Below are positions 11,101 through 20,682 of a stretch of DNA of 25,206 bases, piece after piece. The notes beneath the pieces are model-generated. The model had not been told where the DNA came from and searched no databases. It saw only the letters and a program-made list of their open reading frames with translations. Position 1 is the first letter of the stretch. Each line of letters begins with the position of its first letter. The DNA is from Discostella pseudostelligera. Taxonomy: Eukaryota > Bacillariophyta > Thalassiosirophyceae > Thalassiosirales > Thalassiosiraceae. The position numbers and the translations under genes are program-made. Location of the stretch: the NCBI GenBank assembly GCA_036940085.1, contig JALLBK010000238.1:1-25206 (forward strand). The letters are read 5' to 3'.

Positions 11101-11558
11101 TGAGGTTGCATGTCGAACGCGTCGGACTGTGAAATTGGGTTAATATTGACAATGCAGAGTGCTGATACTGATACATTTGTTGCTGTGTATTTTGTATTGA
11201 TCAAACGATGTTTCTGCTTTCTATTTGTCAAGGGCTCGTCGACAACTGCAGCCAGCGCAATCCTACGAATGGCGTCGCCTTTCAGGCGGACACACGTTGC
11301 CATCATAGTAACCCGTTCAAGATCATTTTCATGATCGTTGATCCCCTTCCCTCTCGCTCTTCGCCTATAACAGCTAGAAACTGCAAGCGATGATGGTGAA
11401 GCATCGGCATTCATCGTTGTGAAGGTCAACCCGCGTCGTCGAGTCGACGTCGATGCCTGCACCATCGACGGCCTTGCGGAAGTGCATGGTGGTGGTGGGC
11501 TGACTGTTATGATAGATCGGACGCTGCCGACAGGTAGAAGGGGTTTGTTGACCTTCAT
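8169..11558 (-). CDS. Large protein of unknown function, possibly FAAP100-like
   Basis: Uninterrupted 1129-codon frame opening with ATG at 11558; no intron is needed. I do not recognise it firmly. The N-terminal ~90 residues are Ser/Arg-rich. The next 600 or so alternate hydrophobic strand-like blocks with short loops (for example HPVLVALDASGMLHTC, GVVLMGFQDGTLRASLV, ILICIGALGAIVSL, SGSLALMGLSLPG), as expected of a beta-propeller, interrupted by polar inserts including a basic KKNGRKRK patch that may be a nuclear signal. A helical, coiled-coil-like stretch follows (about 9490-9620). The last ~80 residues (LLEVYHKLLTEKRTAKVAKHV onward) look helical. This order resembles Fanconi core-complex subunit FAAP100, but the match is by eye and weak. 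It ends tail to tail with the Deg protease gene, about 200 bp apart. Confidence 0.7.
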   Translation of the reverse strand: MKVNKPLLPVGSVRSIITVSPPPPCTSARPSMVQASTSTRRRGLTFTTMNADASPSSLAVSSCYRRRARGKGINDHENDLERVTMMATCVRLKGDAIRRIALAAVVDEPLTNRKQKHRLINTKYTATNVSVSALCIVNINPISQSDAFDMQPHPVLVALDASGMLHTCPINYHNADNNNNNHLLDMSECHFEITRGTDANGMNAQTHATSQSVSDSPDLRTMTTLTARLDSDSIIRDTPASSQNTTSHSPTKRPPNKASPKKNGRKRKLSSTAGESTTSSSERIYLVASNLNTSILPSQSPPIVMQLSSSIESEKASEHQLSGLAWSKIPGLEQVHVPLSCILFVSQSTCGPQIWASITTAIKRRMVTELSESKEECNEGVVLMGFQDGTLRASLVSTDEKLSTLLLDAGQATILFQLSSREPIKSIQLLPSPSHATSTATTPILICIGALGAIVSLSSSAELPMSNADMPKFRIHRPLEICGGCWTSISCVGYNCLDETADYRNYGDSIPFISLAFIGVNVSKQTFLHQRSIRVNCGTEENYDSADDNDEPTVFRLPIPTRIASSIHASPHQMFTMSKSSATFTFTLASSSGSLALMGLSLPGLTSAHQTIRHANMSFPTESLGASDKANGANHSHKPNGGPSQRVLTILQKLEMAAARQNKVKTQEVFDSVSRQSKHALQEIREVTQVAALINKSQVPSPVQLKAEKINNGVAKCTVTTNDMPLKKQPSAEWFPSVHILQSCIHSLSSSLCPASLKKMPPICYRRIVRRDGKLIPIVYGGTATSYNGCEVNADNNGRLGHTMNIAVPMNDFIPVHIYGSMSMVYANSVPDIVRDHLDNTWHRSESLDGCQDYRASSVYSELLNSTGLAKHAISRRNGRPGCVEFLGVSLPFDIPFILDMLTHFSTSKGQRSGGDSAVQGKAERHVIHRYQNRSTQQNSQPEYVIPWLKERQLVCTYSAPSVDKHKTAKFYCSSSSIRCTRMGPTFSNTKELCLNTGCSGTVAMAIVHTPMQSESDAVTDNDGGVVEIAVGSNVMNPDESMSFLPLIRQAIIRHGLGQHYQYHLLEVYHKLLTEKRTAKVAKHVRKIADELMANIEKAPGHTCPTELLTASISLYETLRTMNIAFIMS

Positions 11559-11911
11559 TGCCGTTGCTCAGAGAGGAGCAAGGGCATCATTGCGCGGTCT
11601 GCAGTATCAACCATGCATGGCCATGAGCCAATGAGCCATTGTCAAGAAAAAATGCAGGTGGAAGTGGATTTGAACCCGCCAAAATCTTCGCCAAATACAC
11701 CTCCCGCCATTTCCGCCTGCCCGTATTTACACACCTTCGCAGATAGATCGCCTCAACGATGTTTAATGTTAAGATATCTACAAACAACATTCAAGTCAGA
11801 ATTCAGGCTATCAAATTTGATGCAATCGTTCAATTATATGGCATCGATAGCTATTCATTTATCCACGTCCCCTCTTGCCTTCACACAAATGCCTAACATC
11901 TGCCCTCGTCT
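11559..11911 (-). promoter_or_regulatory. Upstream region of the 1129-codon gene with an E2F-like site
   Basis: About 350 bp between two minus-strand genes, holding the 3' flank of PSMA1 and the promoter of the gene starting at 11558. CCCGCCAAA lies at 11675-11683, about 117 bp upstream of that ATG, with a second CCCGCC at 11703-11708. No further gene is seen. Confidence 0.4.
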
Positions 11912-12923
11912 TCATGTCTCCATGGCATCTTCCTCCTTCGCTTCGTCTTCCTCCTCGTCGTCGTCGTCATCCTTCTCTTCCTCTCCTCCTCCATTATTAT
12001 TCCCCCCCTCCAATTCCAACCTATCCAAATACGGCTGCAACTCATCCCCCTCGATCAACGTAAACTTTTCATCTTTCCCCACCACGGCCACACTCCCATT
12101 CTCTTTCGTCAATTCTCCATCTCCCGCCACACATCCTACCAATGCCCTCAAAGCATGCATAATCAAATCATCTTTACTGCAAGTGGGGAAGCTTTCATAA
12201 TGTTTTTCAAGATAGGTTCGTCCCGACTGTGATCGGGCACCAATGGCCGTGGCATAACATTCATAGACATTCCCGGAGGGACAAGTTTCAAAGACATGTG
12301 GACCATTCTTATCAAACGATGCTAGCAATAATCCCACACCGTACGGACGACGGACGTAGGTTTGTGTAGTGCGTTGATGCCGATCGGCCAAATCGGTGGC
12401 CAGTCGACCTGTGGGCATGGAAGTGCCGTAGACATACTTGTGATTGAGACATTCATTTCGCATCCATTTGGCCAAGGTGCGTGCATCGGCGGTTAAGCCG
12501 GCAATACCAATACCGAGATGATCGTCAATTTCGAGAATTTTCTGTTGATGACTCGAGAGTTCCGAGACGGAACGTTTGAGCGCTCCGAGGACGGAGTGGG
12601 TGGAGGAGCGTAGGGCGATGCAGGCCGAGCCCTGTTTGACGGATTCCATGGCATATTCGACCTGTTGTTGTTGTAACGATTGATGATGGATTGATAGAGA
12701 GGGGTTAAAAAGTACGGCAAAAATTGGAGAATGAGTAGAAAACAAAGGGTGAGTAATCGAGGAAACAAATTCGCATTGATCTAAGCAATGGTGCAAACAT
12801 AATTTCATGCTAGGAGAGTCGCCGTCGTCGTCACCATCGTCATCATTCGAGCGAACTCACCTGTAGGAGACGACCCTCCGGGCTCCAAACCGTCACATCG
12901 GTGTCGTACATATTTCGAAACAT
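11912..12923 (-). CDS. PSMA1: 20S proteasome subunit alpha type-1 (PSMA1 family)
   Basis: Structural alpha-ring subunit of the 20S core proteasome. Two exons on the minus strand: 12923-12861 (21 codons) and 12661-11912, separated by a 199 nt intron (donor GTGAGT, acceptor CAG, phase 0), giving 270 residues, close to the family's usual ~260. Exon 1 reads MFRNMYDTDVTVWSPEGRLL, near-identical to the PSMA1 N-terminus. Exon 2 continues VEYAMESVKQGSA, then IGIAGLTADARTLAKWMR, RRPYGVGLLLASFD and IGARSQSGRTYLEKH, all diagnostic of this paralogue rather than other alpha subunits. Like other alpha subunits it needs no catalytic Thr1. The C-terminus is a long Asp/Glu tail written largely in GAC/GAG repeats. 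It is head to head with RPT5, another 26S proteasome subunit, so co-regulation is likely. Confidence 0.95.
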
Positions 12924-13366
12924 GGCTGTATGTTATTATTGCTTTGATCTCAAAGTAATATATTGTCAATCTCTTTCGGTATGGGTTGCCAATCTCTCGT
13001 GCCTGTCGCTGTCGGCGGGTCGGTGGTCGGTGGCTTTGGTGGATTTTGGGGCATGGGGCATGAATAGTTGATCTGTCAAGGGGTAAAACTAGAATACTAT
13101 TCTCAGCCTACCTCTCATATTTCGTATTGGTGACAGCACAAAGTCACCAAAGATGTGTTTTTGCTCAGTGCATTTCTCCGTAAATTCAACCCCCACACAT
13201 CCAGAGGCTCGCAGGCCGTCTGTGGCCTTCTGTTGGGAGTCCATGGATGTTGGGACGGTTGACCCGCCAAAATCCTCCACCCACAATTTCCACCCAAACC
13301 ATATCGATCGCCACCATCGATCGACGACGCCGACGACAACCGTACTACTACATCAACAACCAAACA
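12924..13366. promoter_or_regulatory. Divergent promoter shared by PSMA1 (-) and RPT5 (+)
   Basis: A 443 bp interval separates the two start codons. It contains CCCGCCAAA at 13263-13271 (about 100 bp from the RPT5 ATG), a palindrome-rich stretch around 13300-13325 with repeated ATCGAT/CGATCG, and a G-rich GGTGG-repeat stretch at 13020-13060. No other gene is seen. Sharing is inferred from geometry and common function. Confidence 0.5.
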
Positions 13367-14866
13367 ATGGATGACGATTTAGAAGGGGCCGATATCTGGG
13401 GTGACTCCAACGATGCCGCTGGCAGTGGTGGCGATGGCGCTGGTGGTAGCGGTGGCGATGGCAAAAATGACAAACCCGCCGCAACAGGCGGCGCAGCCGG
13501 TAGTGGAGGCGGCAGCGACGATCCAGCAGCGGCAGCAGCAGCAGACAGCAACAACGNGGCAGCAGCAGCAGACAGCAACAACGATCTCGACGACACCATC
13601 GACGACGACACGGCCACAATGTCCATCACTGAACTCCGCCAACGCATCCAACTAATCGATAATGAAATACGCATCTTCCGAAGTGACATTCAGCGTATTA
13701 ATCATGAAAGTCGGGGACAGCGCGAACGTATTCGTGAGAATATTGAAAAGGTGAAGTTGAATAAACAGTTGCCCTATCTTGTTGGGAATGTTGTGGAAGT
13801 TTTGGAACCCGAAGCGGAGGATGGTCTGGAGGATGAAGAGGTGGAAGAGGGTGCTGCCACTGATGTGGATGCTACGCGTAAGACACGCAGTGCGGTAATT
13901 CGAACATCGACTCGACAGACCATCTACCTACCCGTGCCTGGTCTGGTGGACACTAATGAACTCAAACCATCGGATTTGGTTGGGACCAACAAAGATTCCT
14001 ACCTTATTCTTGAAAAACTACCTGCCGAGTTCGATTCTCGTGTCAAGGCTATGGAGGTGGATGAACGTCCCACCGAAGAATATTCCGATATTGGTGGATG
14101 TGATAAACAAATTCAAGAATTAATCGAGGCCATTGTCTTACCCATGACACATAAGGCCATGTTCGATACTATTGGTATCAAGCCACCTAAAGGCGTGCTT
14201 CTCCATGGACCTCCCGGGACGGGTAAGACATTGTTGGCACGTGCTTGTGCCAATCAAACCAATGCCGTCTTTCTAAAGTTGGCTGGTCCACAATTGGTCC
14301 AAATGTTCATTGGTGATGGGGCCAAACTCATCCGTGATGCGTTCGAATTAGCCAAGGAGAAAATTGCCGACGGTACCTCCTGTGGTGCCATTATCTTCAT
14401 TGATGAACTCGATGCCATTGGTACGAAACGATTTGGTGGTGATCAGTCTGGTGATCGGGAGGTGCAACGTACCATGCTTGAACTATTAAGTCAATTGGAT
14501 GGATTTGGCTCTAATGATATGATCAAGGTGATTGCGGCGACGAATCGTCCGGATGTACTCGATCCAGCATTATTGCGTTCGGGGCGATTGGATCGTAAGA
14601 TTGAATTACCCCATCCGCCCGAGGAAGCACGGGTGAAAATTTTACGCATCCATTCACGTAAAATGAATGTTTCGTCGAGTGTGGTGTTTGAGGAATTAGC
14701 GCGAAGTTGTGAAGACTTTAATGGTGCCCAATTGAAGGCGGTATGTGTGGAGGCGGGAATGTTGGCATTGCGTGGGGAGCGGTCGGAGATTGTGCATGAA
14801 GATTTTATTGAGGCGATAAGTGAGGTGGCGGCGAAGAAGAAGGGATCGTTGGATTACTTTGCTTAG
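13367..14866 (+). CDS. PSMC3: 26S proteasome regulatory ATPase RPT5 (PSMC3, subunit 6A)
   Basis: AAA+ ATPase of the 19S base ring that unfolds ubiquitinated substrates and opens the 20S gate. Single exon, 499 residues from ATG 13367; the frame continues 40 codons upstream but those contain the E2F-like site and lack family similarity. N-terminal coiled coil ([18 protein letters not shown]), OB-fold region with [20 protein letters not shown], then Walker A GPPGTGKT (14207-14230), Walker [12 protein letters not shown] (about 14390-14422) and the second region of homology [31 protein letters not shown] and the C-terminal GSLDYFA match RPT5. About 60 extra N-terminal residues are Gly/Ala/Asp-rich and include a 27 bp tandem repeat with one ambiguous base (13557). 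The final residues are Tyr-Phe-Ala rather than the usual aromatic-Tyr-Ala. Confidence 0.95.
   Translation: MDDDLEGADIWGDSNDAAGSGGDGAGGSGGDGKNDKPAATGGAAGSGGGSDDPAAAAAADSNNXAAAADSNNDLDDTIDDDTATMSITELRQRIQLIDNEIRIFRSDIQRINHESRGQRERIRENIEKVKLNKQLPYLVGNVVEVLEPEAEDGLEDEEVEEGAATDVDATRKTRSAVIRTSTRQTIYLPVPGLVDTNELKPSDLVGTNKDSYLILEKLPAEFDSRVKAMEVDERPTEEYSDIGGCDKQIQELIEAIVLPMTHKAMFDTIGIKPPKGVLLHGPPGTGKTLLARACANQTNAVFLKLAGPQLVQMFIGDGAKLIRDAFELAKEKIADGTSCGAIIFIDELDAIGTKRFGGDQSGDREVQRTMLELLSQLDGFGSNDMIKVIAATNRPDVLDPALLRSGRLDRKIELPHPPEEARVKILRIHSRKMNVSSSVVFEELARSCEDFNGAQLKAVCVEAGMLALRGERSEIVHEDFIEAISEVAAKKKGSLDYFA
13531..13583 (+). repeat. 27 bp tandem duplication with an ambiguous base
   Basis: A 26-base block at 13531-13556 is repeated exactly at 13558-13583, separated by n at 13557. 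The period is 27 bp, so the repeat stays in frame and adds nine residues (Ala-rich then ADSNN). The base 27 positions before the n is c, so the codon GNG is most simply GCG (Ala). Confidence 0.85.
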
Positions 14867-15287
14867 AGAAAAAAAGAAAAGTGGGAAGAGGGGGAAAGGA
14901 GGATTTTCCTTATTGGTAGTAAGATTTGCGGTGTTGGATGAATGATTTACCAGTTAATGATCTCTAAGAAAGCAGTAAGACCGATTGCAGTTGAATCACA
15001 TATCACCTACGGGTCGTCAGGACCAACAATTTTTAAACCCTCTTCTCATCACTCTATGCAGCTGCTACTCGTCTTTTAGTGGGGAACCGAACCGCACTTT
15101 CAGAATCTTGAACGGACATGGCCATTATTAATTGCTCCTATCAACGATGGAGATCGTCATCTCAACTTGTCCATAAAGTAGTTGCACCGAATCAAGCTCG
15201 TTTTATTTTAACTGTGTTGTTGATACCCAAATAGAAAGCGAACAGCTCTAGTCTAACTCGTCCAAACATATTCATGTCTCTCTCTCT
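14867..15287. other. 3' intergenic region between convergent RPT5 and TPI-GAPDH genes
   Basis: About 420 bp between two stop codons facing each other. It begins with a purine-rich tract just after the RPT5 stop and contains no supported coding frame, tRNA-like fold or repeat. It presumably holds the two 3' UTRs and their polyadenylation sites. Confidence 0.6.
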
Positions 15288-17714
<2,427 letters not shown>

Positions 17715-18875
17715 TCACCTCCTCTTCTCATGATTCACCTCCCCTCCATGAATCGAATAACTTCCATATGCCTTCGCCGGGTCATAAATCTCCCATCGAC
17801 TTGCTGGAAATATATGTTTATTTCTATCATACCATCTCCGTTCCACAACTTTGCCAGGATGACTCTCATCTTTCTCAATACGTGCATCCACAGCCCCCAG
17901 CCGTACATCATCGTGCACATCAAAATTAAACAATGGTCCCGACTTTCCTCGAGCACGTGTAGCAATCAAGTCATAAAAGGATATATCCTGCGGTATAATC
18001 AAATCTTCTTTGACGTAGAGCAATGCATCACTCGAGACATTCGCCATCTCACGAAATTCCTTGGATAAATCGCATCGTACCAATTCCAAAAATTTGCCAA
18101 CAGTATCTCCTTTTTGACATTGGACGGTACGTCGATGACCAGTACCATCCCAATAGGAGTAGGTGATTTCTAACAGTTCTGATTTCATTTGTTGTTGTCG
18201 GGTTTTCCATTCCTTGCGTAATCGTTCACGTTCGGCACGGGCACGCATTTCACGATCTTGATCGGGTAGGAAGGAGGTGTCAACTTCTGGATTTTTCATA
18301 ATAGCTTTCTCCTTGCTGCTGCTGTTGCTTTCCTTGCTCCCATCGTGTTTTGCATCAGAAATATCATGAGATTCTTCCTGCGCTTCTTCCTCTTCATCTC
18401 CGGCGAAACTCAAGGTTGCCATTCGCTTCTTCTTCTCTTTCAATGCCTTCTTCTTCTCTTTCTTTCGTTGTTTCTCTAACTTTAATTGCTCTTCTTCGGT
18501 CAATATTGGCCTACCGTCTTCGTCACCCCTGTCATCATCCTCTTCCTCCCCATCGATGCCACCATCTCGAGCAGCCCCCTTCTTATTAACCTCGGCACTC
18601 GCCTTCCTAAATTCCTCTGCACTCACCAATCCCACAGTCCTACTACGAAATTGTTGCTCCTCGACACTCACATCGACATTTACATTAAATTTGGCATCAA
18701 TGCCCAATTGACCTCGTTCGGCATCATCGCGTATCTTTTGTTTCCGTGCCTCGAAGTTGGCTTGTTCTGCTTGACGCTTTTTCGAGAGCGTGGCGGCGCG
18801 AGAGCCAGCGACATTGCCCTCGACGGTGTGGATGCCGGTGTCGGGACGGAGAAAGTTGGCTTGGAAGTCACCCAT
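17715..18875 (-). CDS. FAM50/XAP5 family nuclear protein
   Basis: Single-exon protein of 386 residues from ATG 18875 ([14 protein letters not shown]). An in-frame ATG at 18962 would add 29 Pro-rich residues of no known similarity. The family pattern is clear along the length: [11 protein letters not shown] near the N-terminus, [14 protein letters not shown], a Lys/Glu-rich middle with basic [14 protein letters not shown], then [69 protein letters not shown] and [14 protein letters not shown]50A in animals is a spliceosome-associated nuclear protein, and XCT/XAP5 in plants and algae affects clock, growth and small-RNA phenotypes; a role in RNA processing here is inferred from the family. Its start is about 460 bp from the oppositely oriented GOT1-like gene. 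Confidence 0.92.
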   Translation of the reverse strand: MGDFQANFLRPDTGIHTVEGNVAGSRAATLSKKRQAEQANFEARKQKIRDDAERGQLGIDAKFNVNVDVSVEEQQFRSRTVGLVSAEEFRKASAEVNKKGAARDGGIDGEEEDDDRGDEDGRPILTEEEQLKLEKQRKKEKKKALKEKKKRMATLSFAGDEEEEAQEESHDISDAKHDGSKESNSSSKEKAIMKNPEVDTSFLPDQDREMRARAERERLRKEWKTRQQQMKSELLEITYSYWDGTGHRRTVQCQKGDTVGKFLELVRCDLSKEFREMANVSSDALLYVKEDLIIPQDISFYDLIATRARGKSGPLFNFDVHDDVRLGAVDARIEKDESHPGKVVERRWYDRNKHIFPASRWEIYDPAKAYGSYSIHGGEVNHEKRR

Positions 18876-19332
18876 GATGGTGATTGGATAGTACCTAATG
18901 ATAGGGTGGATGTCGGCGGGTGGCGGTGGCAGCGGCAACGGACTGCGGACTGCGGAAATCATGGTGCCGGGTGGCGGGAGCTTCGTGCCGGTCGACGGAC
19001 GGACGTGCCAGGTGTGAGCTACGGCCTACGGGTCGACACGTGTAACTTCAAGGACCAAAAAGATACTTATCCAGAATCGTCGTCTCCTCGTGGAACATGA
19101 ATTTGGAAGTCTAAATCCAAATCAAATCAACGTCGTAAACAATGAATTGGTACTACTGGTTGTGGTCAATAATGATCGACTTGAATGAATAATGGTATGG
19201 CTCATTGATGGTCTCCTTGCTCCCAAGCCATAAATAATAGGTGCCAAGTTGTTTTTCTCTTCGAATTTCGTGTTGGTCGTCATCGCCATCAGCAGCCGAT
19301 TCGACGCATCCGCCAAAACATAAAAAATAATC
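18876..19332. promoter_or_regulatory. Divergent interval between XAP5 (-) and GOT1-like (+) genes
   Basis: About 460 bp between opposite starts. A CACGTG G-box lies at 19037-19042, and CCGCCAAA at 19310-19317 ends about 15 bp before the GOT1-like ATG. No further gene, repeat or tRNA is seen. Confidence 0.4.
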
Positions 19333-20530
19333 ATGGAATGCCTTCGACGGTGCATGTTCCTCTCCTTGGTCATCTTGGTATTATTTGCCACAACGGCATG
19401 GAGTCATAACCACCAACGAAGGCAGCAACAACATCTTATTGTAACATCGGCATTCATAAAAAGCAAACATGGGCATTCCAACAATAATCGTCACAACAAC
19501 ATCATCACCGCATCTACTACCGATGCTGGTTTCAGTAGATGCTTGCAACAAAATAATGGAGAGTTGGCGTGTACTAAACAATTATACGCGCCGTGGATAT
19601 CTTCAATTTCTACTGTCTTGAAAATTCGGGCGGGATCGTCTTTATATGGAGACAACGACGATGATGATGGATATTACCAACGTAATGGTGATGGATATGG
19701 TGATAGACGAGATGATGAGCAGTATTATTCATCTTCTCCTTCCTATGACAATAGCGTTAGCGAAAGTGGCAATCGTCGTGATCTATACTATGAAGAAGAT
19801 TATTATGGAAGGGATGCAAGAAGTAGTGGTGGAGGGAAAAGAGACGAGAATGGATATTATGATGATGAAGGACGATATCAACGTGGGGGGTACGATGATT
19901 ATGATGGTAAAGGTTCGTCATCGGTAAGTACAGACTGGTTTGATGACTAGAGCATATTTGATGACTGCGTCGCTATTTTGATGCTTTTATCCACAAGTAT
20001 TGATATTCAAATTTGTCTCTTGTGGTTTGCAGCGTCGGGGTGGTTCGAAAACAAAACTTCCTGCAGTATTCACATCATCCAATCGCAAACTTGGTATCAT
20101 CTTCCTCTCCTCTGGTGCAGCCTTCACCGTCCTTGGCATTACCCTCTTCTTCAATAAGGCTCTAATGCGTCTTGGGAATCTCCTCTTCGTGGCCGGCATT
20201 CCATTGCTCATTGGTCCAGGCAGGACGGTCGGATACTTCCTCCAACCCCAAAAGGCACGTGCTACCGGTTGTTTGGGATGTGGCATCTTCTTAGTATTGG
20301 TGGGACATCCCGTAATTGGAATATTGTTGGAAATATTTGGATTGATGAATTTGTTCGGTAATATGTTCCCACTTGTTAGGATGATGGCACAAAACTTACC
20401 CGTGGTGGGAGGGCTGTTTGGTGGAGGGAGTAGTAGTAACAATGGTGGCGGCAGAGGTGGAAAACGAAGAGAGTCCCGATACGATGATGAGTATTATGAG
20501 GATGAACGGTATGAAAGAGAACATCGTTGA
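19333..20530 (+). CDS. GOT1-family (Got1/Sft2-like) membrane protein with secretory N-terminal extension
   Basis: Two exons: 19333-19923 and 20033-20530, intron 109 nt (donor GTAAGT, acceptor GCAG, phase 0), 362 residues. Exon 2 carries the whole Got1 module: KLGIIFLSSGAAFTVLGITL, LGNLLFVAGIPLLIGPGRTV, GCGIFLVLVGHPVIGILLEI and FGNMFPLVRMMAQNLPVVGG, giving four membrane segments in the family's order. Yeast and animal GOT1 (about 140 residues) act in ER-Golgi vesicle transport. Here about 200 residues precede it: a signal-peptide-like MFLSLVILVLFATTAW, then a His/Asn/Gln-rich stretch, then a Tyr/Asp/Gly/Arg-rich disordered region. The C-terminal tail is Gly-rich then acidic/Tyr-rich. The fusion rests on one clean splice junction; the alternative is that exon 1 belongs to a separate transcript. 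Confidence 0.8.
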
Positions 20531-20682
20531 CTATGAAATGAAATTGCACACATCGTTTGTAAAACAATCATCTCCATTCGACATGGGCGTCTATATCAGT
20601 TACTTGGAAACGAATGAATCATATCTGTTTATTGAACTCTGGTTCTTTGAGCTACCTACATGTTGTGTGGTATTCGCATTGA

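Noticed and set aside
11660..11690. tRNA T-arm-like sequence on the minus strand (GGGTTCAAATCC)
   Set aside because: The five bases flanking TTCAAAT do not form a full T stem (only two pairs), and no D arm, anticodon arm or acceptor stem can be built nearby. It overlaps the E2F-like CCCGCCAAA site.
11613..12200. 195-codon frame antisense to the PSMA1 3' end
   Set aside because: Poly-Ser/Pro sequence mirrors the acidic tail of PSMA1; no recognisable domain.
13025..13045. Possible proteasome-associated control element (PACE, GGTGGCAAA) in the PSMA1/RPT5 promoter
   Set aside because: The best match is GGTGGCTTT, which fails the three final A's, in a generally GGTGG-rich stretch. PACE is a yeast Rpn4 site and there is no reason to expect Rpn4 here.
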